This document shows positions 23,201 through 36,690 of a stretch of 64,000 nucleotides of DNA, one piece after another. Positions within the stretch are counted from its first letter, which is position 1. Every line of letters begins with the position of its first letter. The notes beneath the pieces were generated by a model. That model did no database searches and was not told where the DNA came from. It worked only from the letters and a program-made list of their open reading frames with translations. Made by a program: the position numbers and the translations under genes. Source of the DNA: Nautilus pompilius (lineage: Eukaryota > Mollusca > Cephalopoda > Nautilida > Nautilidae); contig JACATO010001025.1 of NCBI GenBank assembly GCA_018389105.1, forward strand, positions 124,001 through 188,000, read 5' to 3'.

Positions 23201-24339
23201 AAGAACACCGACACTTGAAATGCTATTTTAAGACAAAGAAAAGATTCCAGCATATCCCTGACTAGTAACATGTTATATATTTGTGAAAATAATGTTGAGT
23301 ATGTTACCTTTTTCTACTAAATCTGAATTACGATCAGCAAAGAAACAATACCATCTTATTCTGCTTTCAAAAAAAAAACCTTTATTTCTGCATAATATTC
23401 TAATATTTGTCTCTGTATATTTGACTGTGTAAAAGATTGGCTTGACTACTTATTCTAGTAAATTATTCCGGTCTGACTTGGTTTACTTCAAGTATGTATG
23501 TATGTACATGTGTACGTGTGTGTTTCTTATGATCCACAAAATGGAATATCCATGAAACAGTTTTACATTTCTTTTAAATTCTATTTTTTAAAAATTGGGC
23601 TCTACTTAAAAGCCCTGTTTTTTAGGCTAAGCAGGAGTTTTCACTTTTTGAATCTACTATTCGAATAAATCTATTTAAAAACAACTACTTTGCTTTGTTT
23701 TTTTCTGCGCTGTGCAAACTCCAGTCTAGGGTAGTCTTGCTAGAATACCAACAGCAGTGTCATGTCACATAAGAACACAAACAAAAAAAAGTCATACATG
23801 CAGATTATGGATTTCATCCCAGGTGAATAATATCTATGTACAGGTTCACAGTCTTACCCCCATCTTGGCTGAAATTCTAACTGTATACCAAAGACTAGAA
23901 GTGGACGGTAACAGCATGTAAGAATGCAAAACATTAATGCAGAAGAAACTCAAGTACAAATACAAAGCTGTGGCTGCTGCTTTACATCATACCTTCTGTA
24001 GCTTTTTTCTTTTAAGATTCAGTTCTGTAGCCACTTTCGCAAAAGGGAATTTTGCTACATGCACACCCCGCTTTCTGTGAAGATTATGCAGTAATTGCAT
24101 GACCAAAATCGGTCCATACCTCGTCATTCTTATTTTGTAATAAGAAATGGAGTCGTTTGGAATATAGTTCAGTAAGACTTCTGACCTTAACCACCCTGAT
24201 AGGCTAAAACTTGAAAGATTTAGGAAATAAATACTAAGAGGTATTCACAATAATCATAATCTTTGATATAACTATTTTCCTTAAATTTATTAGGGATTTT
24301 AGTGATTGAAATACCTTTAAAATCAACTACTAGGCAGAA

Positions 24340-24492
24340 ATGGAAAACGGGCCTATTGGAGATGAAATAGCCACATTAGATGACACCTGTGGGGGTGCAT
24401 CTGCCCCTACTGTTGCTGAGAAATGTGCCGTTGGTCTTCAGACATTTGTGAATCATAATCTCATTCTTTCAAGAAGATTACAAACAGTTTAG
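24340..24492 (+). CDS. small ORF of unknown status (50 aa)
   Basis: ATG 24340 to TAG 24490-24492, beginning MENGPIGDEIATLDDTCGGA. The composition is protein-like and differs from the AT-rich surroundings, but there is no recognisable domain and no clear splice context. It ends immediately before the 111-bp tandem repeat. It may be a remnant of a gene or transposon. Confidence 0.2.
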   Translation: MENGPIGDEIATLDDTCGGASAPTVAEKCAVGLQTFVNHNLILSRRLQTV

Positions 24493-24519
24493 TTTCAGAA
24501 GTTGCCTATGTAGCGCTCT

Positions 24520-24920
24520 TGGTTGTATCAATAGTTGTCTATTGTCTGAAAGACCCTTAGTTTGTTTCAATAGTTGTGTATTCTTTGATTGGGTCAATAG
24601 TTGATTTTTGTCTGTTGTCTGTAGGGCCCTTGATTATATAAATAGTTGTCTATTGTCTGAAAGACCCTTAGTTTGTTTCAATAGTTGTGTATTCTTTGAT
24701 TGGGTCAATAGTTGATTTTTGTCTGTTGTCTGTAGGACCCTTGATTATATAAATAGTTGTCTATTGTCTGAAAGACCCTTAGTTTGTTTCAATAGTTGTG
24801 TATTCTTTGATTGGGTCAATAGTTGATTTTTGTCTGCTGTCTGTAGGGCCCTTGGTTATATAAATAGTTGTCTATTGTCTGAAGGACCCTTAGTTGTGGC
24901 AGTAGTTGTTTATTGCCAAT
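24520..24920 (+). repeat. 111-bp tandem repeat, about 3.5 copies
   Basis: The phrase AATAGTTGTCTATTGTCTGA recurs at 24530, 24641, 24752 and 24863, exactly 111 bp apart. Copies are nearly identical. Each unit also contains two further AATAGTTG phrases (AATAGTTGTGTATTCTTTGA and AATAGTTGATTTTTGTCTG), so the unit seems to have grown from a shorter repeat of roughly 30-45 bp. No long ORF runs through it. Confidence 0.9.
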
Positions 24921-25000
24921 AAAACCCCTAATTATGCCAGTAGCTTTTGTTTACCGTGTAACGCTTGTGTTTCTTCGAAACAGCATTACAAATATTTTTG

Positions 25001-25240
25001 CGGCGCGGTAGTCTAGTGGGTAGTTTGGTTGCGTGCCCAAGTCCAATTCTCGGTCGGCAGCGTGACGCTTTTGCATGCTTTTTTCTTACTAATTTTCACG
25101 TGCCGGCTTTTGGGAGGTTACCCGAACTCTTGGCTTCCTTCTACATGTAAAAAATGAAGAGCTATAGAATGGCCCGTCGTTAGGTCGGCATAAATCAAAC
25201 GCCATGAGGCACTTTCGTGCCGGCCATGGCTTCCCGTATC
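25001..25240 (+). mobile_element. tRNA-derived SINE, second family
   Basis: The head reads CGGCGCGGTAGTCTAGTGGG, a good A box (TAGTCTAGTGG), followed by a degenerate B box in AAGTCCAATTCTC. The body has TTTTCACGTGCCGGCTTTTG, and then CGCCATGAGGCACTTTCGTG near the end. The wording differs from family A, so it is a separate SINE lineage. Ends are approximate. Confidence 0.5.
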
Positions 25241-27547
25241 ACTTTCCTTTTCCCTGTCTGGATATGGGACCTAGCCACAGCAAGAAGATTCTCTGAAATA
25301 TCCATGTGCGGATATTTAATTATTTCTATATGCATTTAATAGGTTGCGACTAGCCATTATAACATGAAGAACGCAAATAATAGATATGATACATGAGACG
25401 CTCAAACTATGTGAACTTCACTGGTCTAATAGATGCCTACAAAATAAGTATTAAAGATACTTGGAAAATAAGCCGCCGCCTTCACTTTCAGATCTCGTTA
25501 CTGTCATGATACTGGGAGTATTGTGGCAAGCACACATCTCCACCCCGGTGGATAGGTTTGAAAGAGCTATTAGGTTTACCCTTTTAACGTACTGTCATGC
25601 CACAGAACATAATAAAACAGGTAAAAACGGTCACACGAGATTCCAGGTGATCCTTCTTTCATCAGCGGAAGCGACAAAAATCAATACCATCAATATTTTA
25701 ACGTTGCGACGGATGTGGCAACAATAAATTTTCGGATCCGTAGTGATTTGGTTGATGGTTCTTTACTTCTCTTTCAATTAGCCGATGCCCTTGATGAATG
25801 TCGGCCATAAAAGATCGGATGTGAGCATATTGGTTCATTCGTATCAGTGGTGTGCCGGTCGGGTTAAGACCCATTCAAAATGGCCGTACTGCAGTGTAAA
25901 ATTGCGCAAAATAATTTATCGAGACGGAAATTTAATTATTCATATAACTGGAAGAGATAAACAGAAGATTTATCAGAAAGGGTGTTCGGCTCATCTACGG
26001 CGGTCGGATATGCGCTTATCAACGCCATCTTCAATTATCTATTACGAGCTTTAAAAATGGCCAAGTAATTTGTTGGAAAGCCTACTAAATAATTAAAACT
26101 AAACGGGCTCAGGAAAATCTGCACTTCTGATTGGAGTTTCCCATGCTATAATATTGACTTCCACGCTGACTAATTGATCCTACCAGTAAATGTGTTATGA
26201 AGGGATATATTCTAACATGAAGCCTTGTAGAGGCTTCAGTACTTAAGAAGACGTTCCCACAATGCAGCACTGTGGCAACTGGCTCTAGCACCAGACATGG
26301 CTACCCTCTGCTACTCCATTTGTAAATGTTGCAACGTCCAGCAGTTATCATCAGCTCTGGCCGGACATCTTTTAGTTGATTTCCCCAGCAATGAGTGATG
26401 TCGACGCCTGGTGCACTGTATTTTTAGGAAATTTTTCCTGAAACCTTGAAAACTGCATACATTAAAAAAAAATGTATATTAACGGTAAGTTAGTAGTGTT
26501 GTGTGGACGCTTTGTTACCTCCCCTTTTCTAGCGTAGAAATCCGTTACCACGGTAACAGCGTCCTTTTTTGAATTCCGATTAGTTTCATATTCTCACCAT
26601 GCGCGTATTCGGGTCTAATCAGGTGATAGGGAGCCCCCCCCCCAAACTGGCTTTAATCAGCCATTTTCTGAAATACTAATCTGTTAACAAACAGAAACAA
26701 CCAACCGACCAGGATATTCTGGTATTTTTATCACCTACGTCACGCATTAGTAGTGTATCGATTTCTTAACCATCGCATCTCAACTGGGAACGTTTAATAA
26801 TAAACAGACGTGAGCAATGAAAAGTTATTAACTTTTTATGGTGGATATCACGAACAACCGAAAAAAAAAAAATGCCATATGGCCAACAAGGCATCTGTCT
26901 GAACTCGGCGTGTTAAAGCTGAACTGGCGGTTTGCAGTTCCAGCCTTTACTCTTTAATGCGCAGATAATTGTAGTTGGGGGAAATTAAAAAGAAGTTGAT
27001 CCCTCCAAGACAGTAAACCAGAGAAAACTAGTTTTAATAGTGTGAAATTTTAAATCAAGCATGGAAAGGTATAAGGAAGGTATGTATCCACCAGGTCAAC
27101 CCCTCTGGTTTCAGCTTCTTTAACCAAGTGGATTCTAAATTATACTATTCCATACTATACCTTATTATGATTCTTGATTAGCTGCAAGTGTAATGTTCCT
27201 ATCGGAACAGTATTCGATGGGAAAATGGGGCCGCATACTGGGAACTATGACCAAGGTGAGAGAAAGCAACAACAACAAAAAAAATTCGGTGTCCTCAACA
27301 CCAGCTTTAAATTATCCAGAGATGCGTTTTTAGTCTCATAAATACAGGTAAATTGTCAGTAATATAATTCCAGGTGAACCATCCGTACGCAGAACTCTAC
27401 TGCTTCTCTTGTTTTCACCCAGCCGAATAGCTGTTCCACATCGATCTTGCTTGTTCCCCGTGCTCCTTTCTGGCTGACTGGCTATCCCTACCTGTCCGTG
27501 ACAGAGCTGTGATCTTTGCCGTCACTGTTTCGCCTGCCTGCACGCAG

Positions 27548-27550
<3 letters not shown>

Positions 27551-27579
<29 letters not shown>
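27551..27579 (+). repeat. (GA)n microsatellite
   Basis: A pure AG/GA tract. Confidence 0.9.
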
Positions 27580-27581
<2 letters not shown>

Positions 27582-27760
27582 AGTGCAAATAACCCTTTGT
27601 TTGCTTTACCGTTGTACAGAAAAGTAAAGTTCGTTTTGTTTGCGTGCAGGTAGATATTTTAATAGCCCGACCTTTAATTGATGGGTGTGAGTGCGTACGA
27701 AACCTTTTATCCTATTGATTTCCAATTAGAATAACTGAGAATGCAATTACGGTAGATCAA

Positions 27761-27761
<1 letters not shown>

Positions 27762-27823
<62 letters not shown>
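27762..27823 (+). repeat. (ATT)n microsatellite
   Basis: An uninterrupted ATT trinucleotide run of about 20 units. Confidence 0.95.
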
Positions 27824-27824
<1 letters not shown>

Positions 27825-29557
27825 GCTTTGTCTAGCTGTAATCAAAAATGTAAGTCATTTTTTAATATCGCAAGCAACTTCTGGTGATGAAAAATGTGAA
27901 GTTTTTCGTTGCTAAGCCATATTTGGTAGCAACTTTTAACAGATATTATGCATTTTATTTACTACAAATATTGAGAGAAAAAAACAATTAACATGATTTT
28001 TTAGAATCTCTGCTAGCTGCCGTACTTTCTCTTTACTTCTTGCGCCTGGTATTGGCTTTCACGTATCTTTATTTAGGTACTAACTACGTTTTTCTCTCTG
28101 CCTTCTTCTTGTGGCTCCACTTCAACATCCGACAACGCCTTTAGATCTGTTTGCTCTCCGGCTTCTCTGCGGTGCGTTTGCATCGTTGAAATGTGAAAGA
28201 AGACCGTTGATGGTGAATGGAGTTTACCGCTAAAGGTGGCGCAACAACAATTGTTTTTTTAAAAATATATATCGGCATCTCCTTTTAACCGCCGCAGGCA
28301 CGAAGGAGAGATTCCGAAAAGCTAGACTATTAACGATCTAAAACCTTTCAAGAGCATCCACTTCTTCAAGTAAACAGACACCAGATCTACTGACGTCACC
28401 GACAGTTTGTTGTGCTTTTTGAAACGCACGTTAACGACACCTTCTCCGCGCCCGTTGATGACTCAGTCTGACAGGGTCACTCGCGGTGTGCTTGTACATG
28501 TCTATAATTGGCTTTTATACATATATATATATATATTAAAAAATACTGGTTCACTATAATCCTTCATTCAGACTCTCTCTCTCTCCCCTCCCTCGGTCGC
28601 GAGCGCAGTAAAATTGCCAAACTTATAAAGTAATACCATTTTCTACGTGCGCCATACCTTTGTCTCTATTCTCTGAGATCGGTGTTGCCGGTGTCTTCTT
28701 GTGAAGTTGTTTCCGAGCAGCAGTTAGCAAACCCGCCTGTTCTTACCGAGGTGTGCTCTTTCGTTTCAATCGTTTACAGAAACTCATGTGGACAGGTGGG
28801 AATTAAGCGACCTTTAAGTACAATGGAAACCAGAAAAGGATGTTGCATCGGGAGAGAGAAGTCGGGGCGTGAAACAAGCGCTGCAAAAAGGGACAGTCGA
28901 GTGGTTACATTCTTCACGGGTCGATGAAGCGGAGCTCGAACAAGTAGATCTCGTGGCGGCTGGCGCGAGTTGTCTGCCCCTTTGTACGCAAGCATAGCCA
29001 CGCTTACTTCCTGATAATCTTTTGGACCCTACCTGTATGTTAACGCATGCGCTGGGTTCTTACAGAAAATCGTCATTTCTTGTGAATGAAGCTCCCCAAG
29101 CCGCCCACCCTCCTAAAGAATAGGGAGGTGACACAAATGGACGGTCGTCAACTCCGTCCCGGTAGCGAGATGCGCCGGAAGAACCTTTCATGTTTTTTGC
29201 ACGCGGAAGGGAGGAAACCGCTGGTGGCATATACGCCAACAGAGTAGGGCTCGAGAGCGACTCGAACTCGGCCCTCGCGGCGTGATCGCCGCAAGTCGTC
29301 GTCGTCGTCAGGTAGAAAGCTCCGATCGAAACCAGCCGTGTAACGAACGACAGCGGCGCTCGGGTGTTAAGCTTGCCGTTGCCATGGTGATTAAGACGCT
29401 TTTAACGAGCGCGGAACCTCACGCGAGTTTGCCGACGCGTAACGACGCGTCCTCTTCACGGTCTCCACACACCCCCCCCACCCTCTCTGTCCCCCTCTCT
29501 CAAGCTTCGTTAGGGTCAGGGTTGGTCGGGTGGTGGACTGGTTTTCGAGGGCTGTGA

Positions 29558-29706
29558 TTGAACTGTTTGCCGTCCGTCGGGCCACACCTCCGCTTATGTA
29601 ACTGGACTCTCGGTGCCGGTTTCGATCGATTCCAGGCCGAGGAGCCGGACAGACCGGTCCGCGTGCTCAAGTTCGATTTTAAGTCCGGGCGCATCGAAAG
29701 GTTTTA
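29558..29706 (+). other. possible orphan coding exon or remnant
   Basis: A plus-strand frame without a start codon reads FDRFQAEEPDRPVRVLKFDF then KSGRIERF-stop. A candidate acceptor (GATCGATTCCAG) precedes GCCGAGGAG. The residue pattern is strikingly protein-like, but the minus strand over the same bases is open too and no partner exon was found. A good donor-like AAG|GTAAGC lies just downstream at about 29724. Confidence 0.2.
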
Positions 29707-32630
29707 AATCATCCCATTTTAAGGTAAGCACACCTACCGCTCGGCGAGTCCGCGAAGATATCGGAGCGGGCGGCATAGCGGTGAGAGCCCCTTACAATGG
29801 AAAACGGCTCAGTTTTCAGGGACTTCACTATCAGGCCCTTCTCCGGCTCTTAAGATAGGCGTTGTTGCTTCGGATAGCAAATTCTTACCATATAAAATCA
29901 CTCGTCGATAAGGGCGTTGATGAGCGATTCTTTCCCTCTATACAATCCCATCCTTAGTTCTACCTTCACTATACCTTTATCCTTTAAATCCCACACGTGG
30001 TACCGTCGTGAAACTTTGCCTCTAATCGCCATGTTGCTGTGTTGTTGTTGTTTTTCAAATTTCCCCTCTGGGCTTCAAACTCGTCTATATTATTAAATCC
30101 TGCAAACCAGGTTGCCTTGCATTCGGCCCCTCTCCTCAAGCCGTGATACTTTAAGACAGCTCCTCGTCCTGACGGTCGTGTTAATGGCCGGCGTGGTCAT
30201 GAAACAGGCTGCTGATAGATAAAACGGTGAATTAGCGCCGATCACGCGAACTGTCGCCAGGTAGATACAGCCTGATTAGTGCTGGGAAACTTCAGTGGAT
30301 CCGCATCACGCGAGAGCCTCTTTTACCCTGACTCTAAGGGACTGTGAAGATAGAAGCGAGAGTGATGTACGGGCGCACGCGACAGTCGGCGGTGAACAGA
30401 ACCGCGATGGTCCATTAATATTTATCGTCGAAACGAGAGGAAACCTTAAAATACGGTTTAATAAAGAATAAAAAGGGTTTGTTTTTGGGTTGTATTTTTT
30501 TTCCTTTCTGCTGAGAGAAAATTAATTATGTCAGACTTTAAATAAATAAATAACAACAACGGAAATTGGGATAAGTAGAAAGTAATTTAAAGGTACGGTT
30601 GAGCGCATTTATTCTGAGGAGGGGTGAGGAAAGGGCGTTGGAAATTAAGAATGCAACCCGACTCTCAGTCGAATTCGTATTATCAAAGGGAAGGGGCAAT
30701 CTTTCTGATCCCCTCATGCACGGGGGAGAGGCCTAAAATCATGTATTTTTTTTAAAAAGTTCATTTAACTATTCCAGTCATCTGTATAATTTGTGAGTTG
30801 TTTGGCTGTAGTAAATTACGTTTTGTTCGTATTTCTTTAGATCTTTTGGCTTGTTTTGTTTGTTTTTTTACACTAATTAACTGTCGAATCACATTATGCA
30901 GGGGGAGGGACGGGTGTTTCAGAAAATAAAGGCAGTATTTACATCAGCGCCATCTTCCAACAGCTCGCGTACGGATACTTGAACGCGCCTTCTCGTTTAG
31001 TTCACACGTTGTGCACTGGCGGCGCTAATGAGCAAATAAGCAACATGGCCGCGAAGGTTTCGGTGCGCTCCAGGGAAGAGAATCTACCTGTAATTCGTTT
31101 TCTGCCGGCCGAAGGTGCTCCGCTCGTTGCTTTCGGCCCGAGAACGGTGGCGCAGTGTTCAGAGAGAACTGTATCAAGTGAAGGAAACTGTGAGAGTGGG
31201 CGGACAGGTTTAAAAATGATCAATGCCCGATGGTGGATGAAGATCGACCGGGACGCCACATACTGCAGCATGGCGACAGGAGGCCGCGCACTGCTCGGCC
31301 GACGTCCATCTGCACTGTGCGAACCAGATTGCAACTTTGACCCTCTACCGTCTACCACATCCTTCCTAAAGTCGGAATCTTGCTCCGGACCACCGAGGCT
31401 CTCCGGAGTGGAAAATTTGCCTGTGATCAGATCACTTGGTCCGAAATGCGGTACAGTTATGGCCTACACAGCAGTCAAAAAGTGTTTACCCGGACAGCAT
31501 CAATGACTTGTTAATTGTCGGTCTACGTAGAGAAATGATTCAGTTCAATAAATGACGTATAGTCACTTGTATTATTTATGAAGTGTCTTCACTTTCCGGA
31601 ACACCCTTCTATAATAAACACTGTGAGAGATCGCCAGTTAAAATCCCTAACTCTTTCGAGCATTGAACATCGCCTTTCACCGGTGTCGTCAGGAAATTTG
31701 GTGAAGAAAAACCAGGGAAATGCCATAATCGAAATGTTTGTATTTCGTTAAAGTAATTACAGCTTTTATAATCAAATAATCATTCCTTACTACCCGATGA
31801 TGTCCGAAGTATTGAATGAAACGTAATGTACAAGAATTACAAGTTTCTATCCATTTTGTTCGTTTTATTCTGCAATCGTCGATATTGATAATCCTCTTGG
31901 AATGAGTGATAAGTGATGGCAGCATAAAATTCTATATGTAGAAAGACAAGTAATTGAGGTGCATATATTAGGAAATAAAGGGTCTTTCCAACAATCACTG
32001 TGTCTCCGGAGGGGGCCTTTGTGGCTCATAACGCGGTCCCGCCCTCAGCCACGTTTAAATCTGTGCGGCGTATACGAAACCTGCGGCTAAAAACTAAGAA
32101 CACACACGGATTTGTTTCTAATTAGCATCCATCATTATCAGGTGAAGACTCCACGGCGGCTTCAATGATTCCGACAAACGCAGGATCTGTATAGCGAAAG
32201 TGCAAGTTCTTTTCTTTTATCCTCTATCCTCTTAGTTGAATGGCGCAGAAAAAAATGCATCTAAGAGTTTAAAAGAGCGATGGATACATAACGAGCTCGT
32301 GGAGCCCGTCTGGTCGAAACGTCAGACTCCTATTGCAGAGAACAGTTGACAAAATTACCGAAGTTGTCTTTTTTTTTTTTTTCCAGATTCACGCAACATA
32401 AGAAGAAATTATCTTGATTTCTACCCAGCGGATCTACGGGTACAGGGTTATCGGACTACCTATCGTCCATACCCTCTTGAGCGCCAGCCGATGCATAAAG
32501 AATAGGAGTGGCCACTCCAGAGACACGCCCTCCCGATTGTACAAAAAAAAAAACAAAAAACCAGAGAGGCTGAAACTGTTTAACCCTGTTTCAGGAAGTG
32601 TCCCCAAATACACCAAAGACAGGCAGGCAG

Positions 32631-32650
32631 GGTTAGGGTTAGGGTTCGGG
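32631..32650 (+). repeat. short interstitial telomere-like repeat
   Basis: Three TTAGGG-type units in GGTTAGGGTTAGGGTTCGGG. TTAGGG is the usual animal telomere repeat. With only three units this can be chance or a repair scar. Confidence 0.5.
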
Positions 32651-35600
32651 TATCGATGTTCTGAGCAATGCTTAGCGAGGCTGATTCGCCATCTCTTGGA
32701 AAGAACACGTGAGTTTCTGAAACTTCGGGGTGAGGGGGTGAGGGGGGTGGGTGGCTCCACTAAGCAAGAAGTATACTAGAGTTAATTACCCCTAACATTT
32801 TACTGGCGTTGTTTAAAGCTGAAATACAGTACTCTTCACAATTTTGAAATTTTACTACAGTGTCAACCACAAAAATACAATTATGATTTTCTTTAATACT
32901 TATTTGAATAATTTTACATTTTTTTAGCATTCCTTTATTTTCTATTTAACTGGCCGAATGTTAAATTATTCAAATTCGTATGGAAAGTATCTAACATTAG
33001 CGTATATTTAGTGTCCTGTCTCAAAAAAATTTTAATATTGGTCTCTGCTGCACTATCAGTATGATATACTTATTTAAAAATAGCAACAAGGAAGCTGAAA
33101 TCGAACCCTGTGACACACAACCAGATACGATCAATGATACATTTAATATTACGCATTCTTGTTTCCCTTCTTCACAGACATCTTTTCCTAATTTCCCTAA
33201 TTACTCTTGTATGCGAACTCCATCAAACGTCTTCCTAAAATGTAAATAAATAACAGCAACTTTTGCAAGAAGAGGAGTGTGGGGATGATCGGCCCATTCT
33301 GTGATGATGAATTAATCCACCACAACAGATTGAACAGAATAGCTGAAGATGTACTAAGGAAATGCGAGGTGTGTTGTTGTTTTTTTTTTTTTAGTATTCT
33401 TGGCACGGCAACCGCAGCAATTTAAAGAGACGAGTTAAAGCCCAGTCTTCTCTATTCTCGGTGTCTTAACTTCTCCTTTTTGAGATTTAAAAAAAAAAAT
33501 ATTTTAAAAATTACTATTTAAAGTCTCGGATGTTTTTTCTTATCGTAAATATTCCGATCGACTTAACTTGCGAATAAAAGGACTCGTAATCATCAACGTT
33601 TTAACTTCTCTACTGCGAACTTTGTGAACGGCTTTATGTAATTAGCAGGTGTTTCTCAAAGTTATTATTTGTATCTGTTTTGGACCACTTTTCTCTCTCT
33701 CTCTCTCTCTTTCTCCAGGTGCTACAGCATCAGAAAGCGAAATAAATAGGATAAGGGTTCATGGAGGTTTGGGAAAAGTTGCGCATAGTTTTGCTTTGTA
33801 ATAAACTCAAGAATTCCGTATGATTCACTTGTTGGGTGGTGGAAGGCGTATGGTTACAACACATGAGGCAAGTGATGAAATCAAAAGAAACCGGAGGTCA
33901 GTCCGTGTCGTACAATGCGCTGATCGAGCTTCTAGAGGTAGGAGAGAGAGCACCATGTGCTTACTCTTTATGCCAGTCTTCTCTAATGCGCATGCGTGAC
34001 AGAGTTTGTTTTTTTGTTTTGTTCTTGAATGTGACAAAGGATGTCGATGAGGAATTTATATATATATATATATTTGGAATAAATGTACAGCACCTTCCAT
34101 CGTTTTACTAACATTACGAAGATCTAAAGCAGCTTTATGGTCAATTTTGATAACGTATTCCTTTAGATCTGCTTGGATAATCTCCCTTATTTAAGTTCTG
34201 CGTTTTTGGTGGTCACTTGTTTCTCAAGATCAAGATTACATCAGCGTGTTTTTTTTGTTGGTGAAGTGTATTCACCGTCATCCAGCAGGGTGCAGAACAG
34301 TCACTTTATTTATACGGCCTGCGAGGAGAACTAACCCTGAGCCAATAGCCTGCGGGGTCGGTTGACCCCACTCGGTGTAAGTTCAGATCGAAATGATTTT
34401 TCCTTCCTTCGCGAAGATGCGATTCATATCCCACCTAGAAACGATCGAAAGAAGGTCTGGAGGGACATCGGCCTTGGTGACTAAACGAGTCCCCTTAATA
34501 TGTTTGGGGTTCTCGTCGAGTGTCGGTCAGCCAGGCTGCCAGACAGTTGTGGGGTTATCGGCAGAAGCTCTACCACAAATTCGCAGAAAGCTTCCACAGG
34601 AACTCTCGTTTAGATGCGGGAGGAAGCTGGAATGGCCCTAGAACGATGCATATATATATATAACGAACGGTAGCACACAACTTCTTTAAGCTACATCGTT
34701 ACTCAATTTTAGTTTTTATTCACAGAAATTTCTGCTTCTATGCTAAGTCCAAACAATACAGAAGCAGTTCATAAATCATCGAAAGAAATACAAGTGAAAA
34801 GCCATTTGTCATGTAGTGCCGTGTGAATGGGCGCTCTTCCGTGCCAGGCAAAATGGTACTTGGGATGGTGCGAATCATCTTTCAAATTAGTGCGTCCAGG
34901 AAAATTGATGACATGTTGCCGTTAGCAGGCACCCTGTCAGGTGCGATAGCACGTGGCCCGCCCGGACGGTTGTTGAAGAGGAAATGCCGGGACGAACTGC
35001 TGAAAACCTAGGCAAAGCGAACTCCCTTCTCGGGTGACGGGATTTGACAGGTGAGGCTGGAATCACTTAGTGGACGGTTTCTTCTTACCTGTCCGCGACA
35101 GACGGCATTGCCTTTATGCAGAAAACGACGTAAATTCGCCGAACTCCAGGACGCTTGGCACGTAGGAGAAATAATCGAGCCGACTCTGCGATAGTGGGGG
35201 AATTCTCGCAGCTTTGCATCCGACCGTTTATCTTTAACGCACGCGAGTTCAGCCCCTTATTTAAGGAGCCCTACTTATTGGAAACCGTCAGCGTGGTGGA
35301 TTATCCGACTTTGTACCGTTTAGGTTGCAGATCTTTGAGAAGTTGCTGGAAATTACGATAGACAGAGAACGTAATTATAAGTTATTTTAACCGTTTCCTG
35401 CGTATTCCAGATCACTCCTCTGAAGTGTGGACTAATAGGTATTTGGGGCCGGTGTGGCTTCGTATAAACAACGATGATGGTGAGCGGTCACGTGGTGTCA
35501 GCCTGCGGTGCCGCCGAATCCCTCCCGTCGTTCCTGGGTTCAAATATTAACAATGGTGGCGGTTTGGACTACTCGTAGTTAAGGTTAAATGGAATCTACA

Positions 35601-36499
35601 AGCGAAAACACGCGCTAGCGATCGTAGGTGGTGGGAAGCAGCGACATGTTATTACGGAATGAGTGTCGACATCTCGGCCCAGTCTAATTTCCGGCAAGTC
35701 GTTCGTCGTTCTACACGCTATTCTCCCGTCGCTGTTAATTCCTGCTACATATGGGCAGGTAAAAAAAAAAAAAAAAGGAAAAAAAAAAGGGGGGGAGTCT
35801 TCTGGCTTTTTCTCGGGACAGTTAAAACCGGGAAAACGCGTAATAACAGTGGGAAAATCTACGGCGTCTCTCGGAAGCATCAACGCTTTTCGGCACAGCG
35901 GGAAAAGGAGACGAGATGGTGAAGTTATTCTACCACCGCGACTGATGTTCGATGATGCGAACCCGTCGACCGTAGTGCACGTGAGACATTATTGTTTTCT
36001 CCCTGCCGCCGCAGCTTGCGCATTCCCAAAACTCCCGGACGTTTTATGGACTGGCAGCTCTCCCGTCACAGCTCGCACCCTACTGAAACCCACGAGCCCG
36101 CCATTATGCTGGGAATTTCCGAATGGATTCTTAATTGGCTTTTCCTGTTTGTGCTTTTTTTCTTCTTTCCCCAACGCTACTGTTGTTATAATTTTCCTAC
36201 CGACTGCATAATGAGCCCTTTGTCTTCTCCACAAGCGTTTGAGAAAATTATTAACAGTTTTTTTTTCTTCTTTCTTTTAAATGAATTTGTTTCATTCATG
36301 ATGGCGTCTTCCTTCGGGGACCGTATCAGAATTCAAATTAAAAGACCCGCGAACCCCGAATGCTACTCTCGGGCATCTAACAGTAGTTGTTGGTAATAAA
36401 GCAACAACAACAACAGCAGCTTAAAACAGAATTTATACGCAGAAGCAAAGTTAGACATCTAAGATATATCCATATATATATATTTTTTTTAAATGCTTC

Positions 36500-36690
36500 T
36501 TGCGTGGCTCGCTGATCGTGAAAATGGCTCGCGTCGTGTCCACAGTGTCTCCCGGGCTCCGGAGATGCTTACTAAACATTGTGGAGCGGCCGCCGGGAAG
36601 AAACCGTGGCCGGGATTCGAACTTGTGTCCTCCCGACTGCTTATATTCGCAGTTTGTTTTCTTTCGAACCACCAAGAGAATATAGTAAAC
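36500..36690 (-). mobile_element. possible tRNA-derived SINE piece
   Basis: On the minus strand, AAGTTCGAATCCCGGCC at about 36605-36625 is a near-perfect tRNA B box, preceded by GCAGTCGGGAGGACAC. No convincing cloverleaf or A box could be drawn, so a functional tRNA gene is unlikely. Confidence 0.3.

Noticed and set aside
30979..31506. 175-codon open frame on the plus strand
   Set aside because: No recognisable domain; the opposite strand is open over much of it (31002-31358), as expected from CpG-rich composition, and splice context is lacking.
32631..32650. Chromosome end or telomere junction
   Set aside because: Only three units, embedded in ordinary sequence.
35663..36211. 182-codon open frame on the plus strand
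   Set aside because: It includes poly-Lys from an A-run and has no domain; overlapping frames on both strands are also open.
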